A program made the position numbers and the translations under genes. From assembly GCF_014268935.2 (NCBI RefSeq), contig NZ_JABWRJ020000005.1:310001-374000 (forward strand): a stretch of 64,000 nucleotides of DNA. The letters are read 5' to 3'. Source of the stretch: Pseudomonas peradeniyensis. GTDB taxonomy: Bacteria > Pseudomonadota > Gammaproteobacteria > Pseudomonadales > Pseudomonadaceae. Every line of letters begins with the position of its first letter. Within the stretch, counting starts at the first letter, position 1. Below are positions 39,811-47,604 of this stretch, one piece after another. The notes below the pieces were generated by a model. That model was not told the DNA's origin. It saw nothing but the letters and a program-made list of their open reading frames with translations, and ran no database searches.

Positions 39811-41130
39811 TCAGTTGACCTGCGCGCCTTTGGCGATCCAGTCGCCGACCAGCTTGCGCTCCTCGACGGTCATCTGGGTGATGTTGCCCAGCGGCATGAT
39901 CTGGCTGGCGACAGCCTGCGCCTGGATGCGCGCGGCCTGGGCCTGGATCTGCTGCGGGGTGTCGAACATCACGCCGCCAGGTGCGGCGCTGAACAGCGGG
40001 CTGGTCGGCTTGGCCGAGTGGCACACGGTGCAGCGTTCCTGGATGACGGTGTGGATCTTGTCGAAGCTGCCGGTGGCCGCCTGGGCCGTGGCCTGGGCAG
40101 GTTCCGTGACCGGTGCCTGGGCAGGCTTGGCGGCCTCCTCGGCGCGCAGCTCGGCGGCGGTCTTGCCACCGACGGCCGTGGCTGGCAGCGGTTGGTACTC
40201 GACCTTGGCGGCGGCTTGCTCCGGGGCGGTCGGCAGCGGCTTGGGACCAGTCACGTAGGCCAGGCAGATCATCGCCAGGGCACCGACGGGCAGGGTCCAG
40301 GCGTACTTGTTGCTGTCGTGGCGGGTGTTGAAGTAGTGACGGATCAGCACCGCGGCCACCGCGATCCCGGCCAGGATCAGCCAGTTGTACTGGCTGCCGT
40401 AGGTGCTCGGGAAGTGGTTGCTGATCATGATGAACAGCACCGGCAGGGTGAAGTAGTTGTTGTGGCGCGAACGCAGCAGGCCCTTGGCCGGCAGTACCGG
40501 GTCGGGGGTCTGGTTGTTCTCGATCGCCGCCACCAGCTGGCGCTGGGCCGGCATGATGATGCGGAACACGTTGCCGACCATGATGGTGCCGATGATCGCG
40601 CCGGTGTGCAGGTAGGCACCACGGCCGCTGAACACCAGGCTGAAGCCCCAGCAGGCGGCGATGATCAGCACGAACAGCACGCCGCCCAGCAGGGCCGGTT
40701 GCTTGCCCAGGGGCGAGTCGCACAGGAAGTCGTAGATGAACCAGCCGGCAACCAGCGAACCGATACCGATGGCCACGCCTTCGGCACCGCTCAGGGTGCT
40801 GCCGGGCGCCAGCAGGTAGAGGCTCGGGTTCCAGTAGAACACCACGCACAGCAGGGCGATCCCGGACATCCAGGTGAAGTAGGCTTCCCATTTGAACCAG
40901 TGCAGGTTCTCGGGCATTTTCGGCGGCGCGAGCTTGTATTTCTCCAGGTGGTAGATACCACCGCCGTGGATGGCCCAGAGGTCACCCGACAACCCATCGC
41001 GCGGGTTGCTTCGGTTCAGGTGGTTCTCCAGCCAGACAAAGTAGAACGATGCACCGATCCAGGCGACACCGGTGATCATGTGAACCCAGCGAATGCTCAG
41101 GTTCAGCCATTCGTGAAGGTGTGCTTCCAC
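39811..41130 (-). CDS. puuD: Membrane urate hydroxylase with cytochrome c domain
   Basis: 439 residues from a GTG start (GAGAGG upstream). N-terminal eight-helix DUF989 domain (LSIRWVHMITGVAWIGASFY; GLSGDLWAIHGGGIYHLEKY). After an Ala/Pro/Gln-rich linker (about 305-350) comes a C-terminal class I cytochrome c domain with CTVCH and a later Met ligand candidate (QIMPLGNITQM). PuuD oxidises urate to 5-hydroxyisourate, passing electrons to the respiratory chain rather than making H2O2. Next in the pathway are UraH and UraD, both nearby. Confidence 0.94.
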   Translation of the reverse strand: MEAHLHEWLNLSIRWVHMITGVAWIGASFYFVWLENHLNRSNPRDGLSGDLWAIHGGGIYHLEKYKLAPPKMPENLHWFKWEAYFTWMSGIALLCVVFYWNPSLYLLAPGSTLSGAEGVAIGIGSLVAGWFIYDFLCDSPLGKQPALLGGVLFVLIIAACWGFSLVFSGRGAYLHTGAIIGTIMVGNVFRIIMPAQRQLVAAIENNQTPDPVLPAKGLLRSRHNNYFTLPVLFIMISNHFPSTYGSQYNWLILAGIAVAAVLIRHYFNTRHDSNKYAWTLPVGALAMICLAYVTGPKPLPTAPEQAAAKVEYQPLPATAVGGKTAAELRAEEAAKPAQAPVTEPAQATAQAATGSFDKIHTVIQERCTVCHSAKPTSPLFSAAPGGVMFDTPQQIQAQAARIQAQAVASQIMPLGNITQMTVEERKLVGDWIAKGAQVN

Positions 41131-41186
41131 AGTATGTACCTCTCGCCGGCCACCCTCAGGGCGGACCTTGGATGACCGACCTTTTC

Positions 41187-41690
41187 TTATTGGTGGGGAT
41201 TGAGGATCAACATCTGTTCCTCGGGGAAGTAATGCTCATCGCAGTTGTTGCCGGAACCACTGCGATCAACCACCAGGAAGTCATCCCGCTTTTCGATCGT
41301 CAGCACCGGGTGGTGCCAGACGCCGCGATGGTAATTAACGCCCTGCCTGCCATTGCTGCGGAAGGCTCGGACCAAGCCTGATACAGGTGCATCGCCAACC
41401 GGCGCGACCACGATCAGAAAGGGGTTGCCGAGCAGCGGGATGAAAGCCTGGCTGCCCAGCGGATGGCGTTCCAGCATGCGTACGGTCAGCGGCATGTCCA
41501 GCGCGTCGGCGCGGAAGATGCTGATGATCGCCTTGTCCTCGGGCTCGGCGGTCTCGACCGTGGCGAGCTTGTGGAAGCGCATGGTCGAGCCATTGTTGAT
41601 CATGAAGTGGTCGCTGCCGTCGGTTTCGATCACGTCACCGAAGGGGGCGAAGGCTTCTTTGCTCAGGGGCTCGATCATCAGGGTGCGCAT
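41187..41690 (-). CDS. allA: Ureidoglycolate lyase
   Basis: 167 residues, cupin-like AllA fold. MIEPLSKEAFAPFGDVIETD opens the protein, followed by FRADALDMPLTVRMLERHPL, GSQAFIPL and NYHRGVWHHPVLTI. It splits ureidoglycolate into glyoxylate and urea, supplying Gcl with glyoxylate. Start is the ATG at 41690; the open frame continues upstream into uraD but in a different frame from that gene. It lies 47 nt after uraD, where some pseudomonads carry an allantoicase gene; none is here. Confidence 0.93.
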   Translation of the reverse strand: MRTLMIEPLSKEAFAPFGDVIETDGSDHFMINNGSTMRFHKLATVETAEPEDKAIISIFRADALDMPLTVRMLERHPLGSQAFIPLLGNPFLIVVAPVGDAPVSGLVRAFRSNGRQGVNYHRGVWHHPVLTIEKRDDFLVVDRSGSGNNCDEHYFPEEQMLILNPHQ

Positions 41691-41737
41691 GCGGGTCTCT
41701 CTTATATGTTCGTTGTACTGAAAAGTTCGGCTGTCGC

Positions 41738-42253
41738 TTACAGCTGCAGCAGGCGGAACAGGGCGATCAGGTTGATCTGCGCCAGGGCTTCCTTGAACTC
41801 GGCATCCTGCTCGTTGTGGATGCGCTTTTCGAAGGCGGCGAGGATCTGGTGCCGGTTGCTGCCCTTGACCGCCATGATGAACGGGAACTGGAACTTGGCC
41901 TTGTAGGCGTCGTTCAGCTCGGTGAAGCGGGCGAACTCCTCGGCGGTGCACTGGTGGATGCCGGCGCCGGCCTGTTCGTTGGTGCTCGACTCGGTCAGCT
42001 CGCCCTGGATGGCGGCCTTGCCGGCCAGGTCCGGGTGAGCGTTGATCAGTGCCAGTTGCTCGGCATGGCTGGCGCTGAGCAGGATGTCGCTCATGCGCTG
42101 ATGCAGCGCCTCGATCTCGTCCAGCTCGGCCAGCTGGCCCAGGTCGTAGGCTTTCTCGGCGACCCACGGCGAGTGCTCGTAGATGTCGGCGAAGGCAGCG
42201 ACGAAGGCGGCGCGCTCGAGGGTGGAAGGCTTGAGGGTCTTGAAGGCGGTCAT
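41738..42253 (-). CDS. uraD: OHCU decarboxylase
   Basis: 171 residues, all-helical family. Converts 2-oxo-4-hydroxy-4-carboxy-5-ureidoimidazoline to S-allantoin. Seen: LLSASHAEQLALINAHPDLA (catalytic His and the HPDLAG-type motif), GIHQCTAEEFARFTELNDAY, and FIMAVKGSNRHQILAAFEKR. The ATG shares one base with the puuE stop (TGATG), giving translational coupling. Confidence 0.93.
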   Translation of the reverse strand: MTAFKTLKPSTLERAAFVAAFADIYEHSPWVAEKAYDLGQLAELDEIEALHQRMSDILLSASHAEQLALINAHPDLAGKAAIQGELTESSTNEQAGAGIHQCTAEEFARFTELNDAYKAKFQFPFIMAVKGSNRHQILAAFEKRIHNEQDAEFKEALAQINLIALFRLLQL

Positions 42254-43179
42254 CAGGCGTTCTCTTTCTTGTACGGGTGGGTGGCGTGCCAGTGGCGGGC
42301 GATGTCCGCGCGACGGGCGAACCAGACCTGCTCGTGGCTCTTGGCGTAGTCGACGAAGCGCTTGAGCGCGGCCAGGCGCGCCGGGCGGCCGACCAGGCGG
42401 CAGTGCAGGCCGATCGAGAGCATCTTCGGTGCCTCGGCGCCCTCGGCGTAGAGCACGTCGAAGGCGTCCTTCAGGTACTGGAAGAACTGCTCGCCGCAGT
42501 TGAAGCCCTGGACCTGGGTGAAGCGCATGTCGTTGGTGTCCAGGGTGTAGGGGATCACCAGGTGCGGCTTGTCGGTGGGGTTGTTCGGTTCCCAGTAGGG
42601 CAGGTCGTCGTCGTAGGTGTCGCTGTCGTAGAGGAAGCCGCCTTCCTCCATCACCAGGCGCCGGGTGTTCGGGCCGGTGCGGCCGGTGTACCAGCCCACG
42701 GGGCGCTCGCCGGTGATCTCGGTGAGGATGCGGATGGCCTCGAGCATGTGCTCGCGCTCTTGTGCTTCATCCATGTACTGGTAGTCGATCCAGCGGTAGC
42801 CGTGGCTGCAGATCTCGTGGCCGGCCTCGGCCATGGCGCGGATCACGTCGGGGTGGCGCTGGGCGGCCATGGCCACGGCGAAGATGGTCAGCGGCACGCC
42901 GCTGTCCTTGAACAGCTTGAGCAGGCGCCAGACGCCGGCGCGGCTGCCGTATTCGTAGAGCGACTCCATGCTCATGTTGCGCACGCCCTGCAGCGGCTGG
43001 GCGGCGACCATTTCGGAAAGGAACGCTTCGGACTCCTTGTCGCCGTGCAGGATGTTGCGCTCGCCACCTTCTTCGTAGTTGAGCACGAAGGACAGCGCAA
43101 TGCGGGCATTCCCCGGCCATTGCGGATGAGGTGGGTTGTTGCCGTAACCGATCAGGTCGCGTGGGTAGTCAGCGCTCAC
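42253..43179 (-). CDS. puuE: Allantoinase PuuE (polysaccharide-deacetylase fold)
   Basis: 308 residues from a GTG start preceded by GAAGGA. NodB-like fold but with the PuuE family features: YPRDLIGYGNNPPHPQWPGN, FVLNYEEGGERNIL, EICSHGYRWIDYQYMDEAQE, YTLDTNDMRF. It hydrolyses allantoin to allantoate. First gene of the puuE-uraD-allA-puuD unit. The TTGTATACAA site at 43257-43266 lies 78 nt upstream of its start. Confidence 0.93.
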   Translation of the reverse strand: MSADYPRDLIGYGNNPPHPQWPGNARIALSFVLNYEEGGERNILHGDKESEAFLSEMVAAQPLQGVRNMSMESLYEYGSRAGVWRLLKLFKDSGVPLTIFAVAMAAQRHPDVIRAMAEAGHEICSHGYRWIDYQYMDEAQEREHMLEAIRILTEITGERPVGWYTGRTGPNTRRLVMEEGGFLYDSDTYDDDLPYWEPNNPTDKPHLVIPYTLDTNDMRFTQVQGFNCGEQFFQYLKDAFDVLYAEGAEAPKMLSIGLHCRLVGRPARLAALKRFVDYAKSHEQVWFARRADIARHWHATHPYKKENA

Positions 43180-43256
43180 TGCAGTCTTCCTTCTTGTTCG
43201 TTAATGCGGTGGGTGGGGCGGGCCGCGTCGGGATGTCGCACCACCGGATGGGCTGA

Positions 43257-43266
43257 TTGTATACAA
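43257..43266. promoter_or_regulatory. Operator-like palindrome TTGTATACAA before puuE
   Basis: Third exact copy of the motif also present twice between gcl and the glcG-like gene. It lies in the puuE/uraH divergent promoter region (43180-43557), near the puuE side. Confidence 0.6.
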
Positions 43267-43340
43267 CTTCTGAAATCTTTTGTAAGCCTGTTTTTCCGCA
43301 TTTCTTCCCATTTGTCGCGTGAGAATGGCTTGCAAGAAAC

Positions 43341-43356
43341 CTGCCCGATTGGTCAG
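43341..43356. promoter_or_regulatory. Weak RutR-like palindrome in the puuE/uraH spacer
   Basis: CTGCCCGATTGGTCAG keeps 10 of the 14 defined positions of TTGACCA-N2-TGGTCAA on the reverse strand. Weak alone; listed because the same motif class recurs at gcl, tsx and xdhA. Confidence 0.25.
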
Positions 43357-43439
43357 TTAATGCTGTGGGGTGCGTGATGGCGCGTGTCTTTGCGACTGGC
43401 GGCCTGTTCTGTGGAGGTTGCGCGGGAGGGGATAAAAAA

Positions 43440-43449
43440 TTGTGTACAA
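43440..43449. promoter_or_regulatory. Operator-like TTGTGTACAA before uraH
   Basis: Part of a longer near-palindrome AAATTGTGTACAATTT, about 108 nt before uraH. Differs from the TTGTATACAA copies at one position and equals the site at 45738-45747. Confidence 0.55.
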
Positions 43450-43557
43450 TTTACCGTTAAACTGTCTTAATGGCGTCATTCCCGCACGCCGCAGGCCCCG
43501 TGCCCGGTGATTGCCGTGTATTTTTTGCCCACGCATACGACAAGAGGCGACAAGCAA

Positions 43558-43911
43558 ATGGGACGTTTGACCACACACGTACTGGACGCCGCACATGGCT
43601 GCCCGGGCAGCTCGATCAAGGTCGAGCTGTACCGCGTCGAAGGCCAGCAGCTGGAACTGGTGAACACCGCCCTGACCAACAGCGATGGCCGCGTCGACGC
43701 GCCGTTGCTGCAGGGCGACGACTACCGCACCGGCGTCTATCAACTGCAGTTCAGCGCCGGTGACTACTACCGTGCCAAGGGCGTGAAGCTACCGGACACC
43801 GCGTTCCTCGACGTGGTCGTGCTGCGCTTCGGTATCGACGAGCAGCAGGAGCACTACCACGTGCCGCTGCTGATTTCGCCGTACAGCTATTCGACCTATC
43901 GTGGAAGCTAG
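43558..43911 (+). CDS. uraH: 5-hydroxyisourate hydrolase (transthyretin-like)
   Basis: 117 residues from the ATG at 43558. N-terminal signature LTTHVLDAAHGCPGSSIKVE with the catalytic His, central GRVDAPLLQG, and C-terminal HYHVPLLISPYSYSTYRGS with the YRGS tail that defines HIU hydrolases among transthyretin-like proteins. It hydrolyses 5-hydroxyisourate made by PuuD to OHCU. Divergent from puuE with shared operator-like sites. A strong terminator follows. Confidence 0.96.
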   Translation: MGRLTTHVLDAAHGCPGSSIKVELYRVEGQQLELVNTALTNSDGRVDAPLLQGDDYRTGVYQLQFSAGDYYRAKGVKLPDTAFLDVVVLRFGIDEQQEHYHVPLLISPYSYSTYRGS

Positions 43912-43943
43912 TTGGTCGCTAGAAGAATCTTCGTAGGTCCTTG

Positions 43944-43973
43944 GCCCGCTCTCACACTGGCGGGCTTTTTTTC
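43944..43973 (+). terminator. Rho-independent terminator after uraH
   Basis: GCCCGC (43944-43949) and GCGGGC (43960-43965) form the stem, followed by seven T residues. Confidence 0.85.
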
Positions 43974-44060
43974 GTCTGTTGTTTTTACATCTCGGTCGCG
44001 GAGTGCCCTGCAGGAGATTGCCCAGCCGTTAGGGCTGCGCTGTCGGGCAGAGAACTGTCC

Positions 44061-44115
44061 CCCTGTGGGAGCGGCCTTGCGTCGCGAAAGGGCTGCGCAA
44101 GGCCGCTCCCACAGG
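44061..44115. repeat. REP doublet (inverted pair)
   Basis: CCCTGTGGGAGCGGCCTTGC and its inverse around GTCGCGAAAGGGCTG, between the convergent uraH and guanine-permease genes. Confidence 0.85.
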
Positions 44116-44244
44116 GTCTAGCTAAATCAATAAATTACGATTCTTTCCTTGAGAGAGGCCTGCGCCGCGCAAGGTCGCTCAGGGGATCGTCATTAGCAGG
44201 CAAAAAGAAAGGGCGCCGAGGCGCCCTTGGTTGTTGCTGTGGGG

Positions 44245-45594
44245 TCAGAGGAATACAAACTTGGCAATGAAGATCAGGCACAGCACCCACAGGCTCGCCG
44301 AGATCTCCTTGTACTTGCCGGTCCCGGCCTTGAGCGCCACATAGCTGATGAAGCCCAGGGCAATGCCGTCCGCCACCGAGAAGGTCAGCGGCATCATGAT
44401 CACCGTGACGATCGCTGGAATGCTGTCGGTGGCTTCGTCCCACTCGATATGCGCCATGCTGCCCATCATCAGCATCGCCACGTAGATCAGCGCGCCAGCG
44501 GTGGCATAGGCCGGGATCATCCCGGCCAGCGGGGCGAAGAACATCGCGGCAACGAACAGCAGGCCGACCACCACGGCCGTCAGGCCGGTACGCCCACCCG
44601 CCGCCACGCCCGCGGCACTTTCCACGTAGCTGGTCACCGGCGGCACGCCGACCACCGCGCCGAACACGCTGGAGGTACTGTCGGCCTTCAGCGCCCGCGA
44701 CAGGTTCTCGATGCGCCCGTCCGGCGCCACCAGGTTGGCACGCTGGGCCACGCCCATCAGCGTGCCGGCGGTGTCGAACATGTGCACGAACAGGAATGCC
44801 AACACCACGCTGATCATGCTGACGTTGAACACCCCGGCCACGTCCATGGCCATCCAGGTCGGCGCCAGGCTCGGCGGCATCGACATCACCCCGCCGAACT
44901 TGACCAGGCCCAGGCCCCAGCCGGCCAGGGTGACGCCGATGATGCTGATCAGGATCGCACCGAACACCCGCTTGTAGCTGAGGATGGCGATCAACAGGAA
45001 GCACACGGCCGCCAGCAGCGGGCCGGGCTCATGCAGCGAGCCCAGCTTGACCAGGGTGGCCGGGCTGTCGACGATGATGCCGGCGGTCTTCAGGCCGATC
45101 AGCCCGAGGAACAATCCGACGCCGGCCCCCATGGCATGGCGCAGGCTTACCGGGATGCTGTTGAGCAGCCACTCGCGCACCCGCGAAACGGTCAGGAACA
45201 TGAACAGCACGCCCGAGACGAATACCGCCCCCAGCGCCGTTTCCCAGTTGTAGCCCATGGTGCCGACCACGGTGTAGGTGAAGAAGGCGTTGAGCCCCAT
45301 GCCCGGCGCCAGGCCCACCGGCCAGTTGGCATACAGGCCCATCAGCAGGCAACCCAGCGCGGCGGCGATGCAGGTGGCGACGAATGCCGCACCGTGGTCG
45401 ATGCCGGCGTCGGCCATGATGTTGGGGTTGACGAAGATGATGTAGGCCATGGTGATGAAGGTGGTCACCCCGGCGATCAGTTCGGTCCTGACGGTAGTGC
45501 CGTGTCGCTTGAGTTTGAAAATCCGCTCCAGCCAGCCCGATTCGAGCGGTGGGGCGAGATCCAGCGTAGGTGCTTCGGATTTGCGGCTTTCCAC
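44245..45594 (-). CDS. NCS2 purine permease, AzgA/GhxP type
   Basis: 449 residues from a GTG start with GAGGAG 9 nt upstream. AzgA-like subgroup: ELIAGVTTFITMAYIIFVNP, GLAPGMGLNAFFTYTVVG, FVHMFDTAGTLMGVAQRANL (TM8) and STSSVFGAVVGVPPVTSYVE (TM10 substrate loop). These proton symporters import guanine, hypoxanthine or adenine. With guanine deaminase and xanthine dehydrogenase nearby, guanine/hypoxanthine is the best guess. Its promoter region is shared with the divergent gntR and has TTGTGTACAA. Confidence 0.92.
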   Translation of the reverse strand: MESRKSEAPTLDLAPPLESGWLERIFKLKRHGTTVRTELIAGVTTFITMAYIIFVNPNIMADAGIDHGAAFVATCIAAALGCLLMGLYANWPVGLAPGMGLNAFFTYTVVGTMGYNWETALGAVFVSGVLFMFLTVSRVREWLLNSIPVSLRHAMGAGVGLFLGLIGLKTAGIIVDSPATLVKLGSLHEPGPLLAAVCFLLIAILSYKRVFGAILISIIGVTLAGWGLGLVKFGGVMSMPPSLAPTWMAMDVAGVFNVSMISVVLAFLFVHMFDTAGTLMGVAQRANLVAPDGRIENLSRALKADSTSSVFGAVVGVPPVTSYVESAAGVAAGGRTGLTAVVVGLLFVAAMFFAPLAGMIPAYATAGALIYVAMLMMGSMAHIEWDEATDSIPAIVTVIMMPLTFSVADGIALGFISYVALKAGTGKYKEISASLWVLCLIFIAKFVFL

Positions 45595-45737
45595 AGCGAG
45601 TACTCCTCAAGTCTTTCTTGTTGTTCGAAGCCTGGTCCTGAGCCGATGCACTTGGGGGCTTCGCGAGGGAGGGTGTGGCAGACGTCCGACCATTTTGTTG
45701 ACTTCTGGGTCAGGAAGTTGCTCGCAGGATTATGCTT

Positions 45738-45747
45738 TTGTGTACAA
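45738..45747. promoter_or_regulatory. Operator-like TTGTGTACAA before the guanine permease
   Basis: In the 359-bp divergent region (45595-45953) between the purine permease and gntR. A related TTGTGCGTACAA (45772-45783) and a partial CTGTGTACAA (45838-45847) follow, the last one close to gntR. Several clustered sites beside the regulator gene support autoregulation. Confidence 0.6.
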
Positions 45748-45953
45748 ATAAAGCAAATAATGTTTTATCTTTTGTGCGTACAAACGGTCGTACAACGGCT
45801 ATATAGGTAAAAGGCCACCTGCAGAAACGGGTCAGCCTGTGTACAATGGCGCCATACCTTGGCCCTTCATCTTCATTTCCGGACTTGCCATCCCCCCGTC
45901 GACGGGCATTACAGTCACGGTCCGACTGGCAGATCCCTTGTGCTCGAGCGCCC

Positions 45954-46709
45954 ATGAACGAACAGCTGCAACCTCTGAAAAAACCTGTGCGCACTGGCAA
46001 GGCCGGTCGCAGTGGTACCCAGGACGACATCGTCTACGCGCACATCTTCGAGGCGATCCTCGAGCAGCGCCTGGCCCCGGGCACCAAGTTGAGCGAGGAA
46101 GCACTGGGCGAGATCTTCGGCGTCAGCCGCACCATCATCCGCCGCGCGCTGTCGCGCCTGGCCCATGAAAGCGTGGTGCTGCTGCGGCCGAACCGCGGCG
46201 CCGTGGTGGCCAGCCCGACGGTGGAAGAGGCGCGCCAGGTGTTCTTCTCCCGGCGCATGGTCGAGCGCGCCATCACCGAACTGGCCGTGCAGCACGCCAC
46301 CGTCGAGCAGCTCAACGAACTGCGCCAGATGGTCCGCGAGGAGCGCGACAGCTTCTCCCGCGGCGACCGCGGCGCCGGTATCCGCCTGTCCGGCGAGTTC
46401 CACCTCAAGCTGGCCGAGGCCGCGGGCAACGCGCCGCTGGTGAGTTTCCAGCGCAGCCTGGTGTCGCAGACCTCGCTGATCATCGCCCAGTACGAGAGCG
46501 GCAACCGCTCGCACTGCTCGTACGACGAGCACATGCAACTGATCGACGCCATCGAGGCTCGTGACGCCGGGCAGGCGGTGAGCCTGATGATGCACCACAT
46601 GGACCATATCGACAGCAAGCTCAACCTCGACGAGGAGAGCGCCTCGGACGATCTGCACGCGGTGTTCTCGCACCTGCTGAAAAAGCCCAAGGCCAGCGCC
46701 AAGGGTTGA
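45954..46709 (+). CDS. GntR-family regulator, FadR/FCD subfamily
   Basis: 251 residues from the ATG at 45954; the frame is open 36 codons further upstream through the operator area. Winged HTH at about residues 25-90 (DDIVYAHIFEAILEQRLAPG; SEEALGEIFGVSRTIIRRAL; VLLRPNRGAVVASPT). The C-terminal all-helical FCD domain has metal-binding His candidates (SGEFHLKLAEAAGN; MMHHMDHID). The best candidate to bind the TTGTRTACAA sites in this window, hence regulator of guanine/urate/glyoxylate use. Its effector is unknown. Confidence 0.88.
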   Translation: MNEQLQPLKKPVRTGKAGRSGTQDDIVYAHIFEAILEQRLAPGTKLSEEALGEIFGVSRTIIRRALSRLAHESVVLLRPNRGAVVASPTVEEARQVFFSRRMVERAITELAVQHATVEQLNELRQMVREERDSFSRGDRGAGIRLSGEFHLKLAEAAGNAPLVSFQRSLVSQTSLIIAQYESGNRSHCSYDEHMQLIDAIEARDAGQAVSLMMHHMDHIDSKLNLDEESASDDLHAVFSHLLKKPKASAKG

Positions 46710-46727
46710 TCGTTTGCCTGTATGAAC

Positions 46728-46760
46728 CAGGGGCCGCTTTGCGGCCCCTGGTCGTTTCTG
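46728..46760 (+). terminator. Hairpin after gntR
   Basis: CCAGGGGCCGC and GCGGCCCCTGG around a 3-nt loop, followed by TCGTTTCT. Probable rho-independent terminator before aqpZ. Confidence 0.6.
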
Positions 46761-46858
46761 GCCAGCGGCCAAAGCTCTGCTAGATTTCTCTTCAGCAAAC
46801 CTTCATCGAGCAGTTGGGCTTGCGCAGTCGTTGCGTCCAATTACTTGAGGAATGCTCC

Positions 46859-47557
46859 ATGAGTTCGTCCCTGGGTGTGCGCATGGGTGCCGAGTTGGTC
46901 GGCACGTTCTGGTTGGTCCTTGGCGGGTGCGGCAGCGCGGTGCTGGCCGCAAGCTCCCCGGTCGGCATCGGTGTCCTCGGTGTCGCCTTCGCCTTCGGCC
47001 TGACGGTCCTGACCATGGCCTTCGCCATCGGTCATATCTCCGGTTGCCATCTCAACCCCGCCGTGTCGTTCGGTCTGGTGGTGGGTGGACGCTTCCCAGC
47101 CAAGGAATTGCTGCCCTATGTGATCGCCCAGGTGATCGGCGCGATCCTCGCCGCGGCGGTGATCTACTTCATCGCCAGCGGCAAGGCCGGTTTCGAGTTG
47201 GCCAACGGCTTGGCCTCCAACGGCTACGGCGAGCACTCGCCCGGTGGCTACACCTTGGCGGCAGGCTTTACCAGCGAAGTGGTGATGACCGCGATGTTCC
47301 TGGTGATCATCATGGGCGCCACGGATGCCCGGGCGCCGGCGGGGTTCGCGCCGATCGCCATCGGCCTGGCGCTGACCTTGATTCACCTGATCTCGATCCC
47401 GGTAACCAATACTTCGGTGAATCCGGCGCGCAGCACGGGGCCGGCGTTGTTCGTCGGTGGCTGGGCCGTGCAGCAGCTATGGCTGTTCTGGGTGGCACCG
47501 CTGATCGGCGCGGCGATTGGCGGGGCTTTGTACCGCGGGTTGGCGAAGCAGCCCTAG
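46859..47557 (+). CDS. aqpZ: Aquaporin Z
   Basis: 232 residues from the ATG at 46859 (TTGAGGAA upstream). MIP fold with both NPA motifs, HLNPAVS after helix 2 and NTSVNPARS after helix 5. The selectivity filter residues fit a water channel (Phe43-type region and Arg after the second NPA). It opens MGAELVGTFWLVLGGCGSAV. It lets water cross the inner membrane; no direct link to purine catabolism is visible. Downstream is the convergent guaD with a REP element between. Confidence 0.94.
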   Translation: MSSSLGVRMGAELVGTFWLVLGGCGSAVLAASSPVGIGVLGVAFAFGLTVLTMAFAIGHISGCHLNPAVSFGLVVGGRFPAKELLPYVIAQVIGAILAAAVIYFIASGKAGFELANGLASNGYGEHSPGGYTLAAGFTSEVVMTAMFLVIIMGATDARAPAGFAPIAIGLALTLIHLISIPVTNTSVNPARSTGPALFVGGWAVQQLWLFWVAPLIGAAIGGALYRGLAKQP

Positions 47558-47561
47558 CCGC

Positions 47562-47588
47562 CTATCGCGGGGCAAGCCCGCTCCCACG
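47562..47588. repeat. Single REP element
   Basis: TATCGCGGGGCAAGCCCGCT then CCCACG between convergent aqpZ and guaD. The following GGGGCCCCGCGAT is a shortened partner. Confidence 0.7.
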
Positions 47589-47604
47589 GGGCCCCGCGAT
47601 CTTG

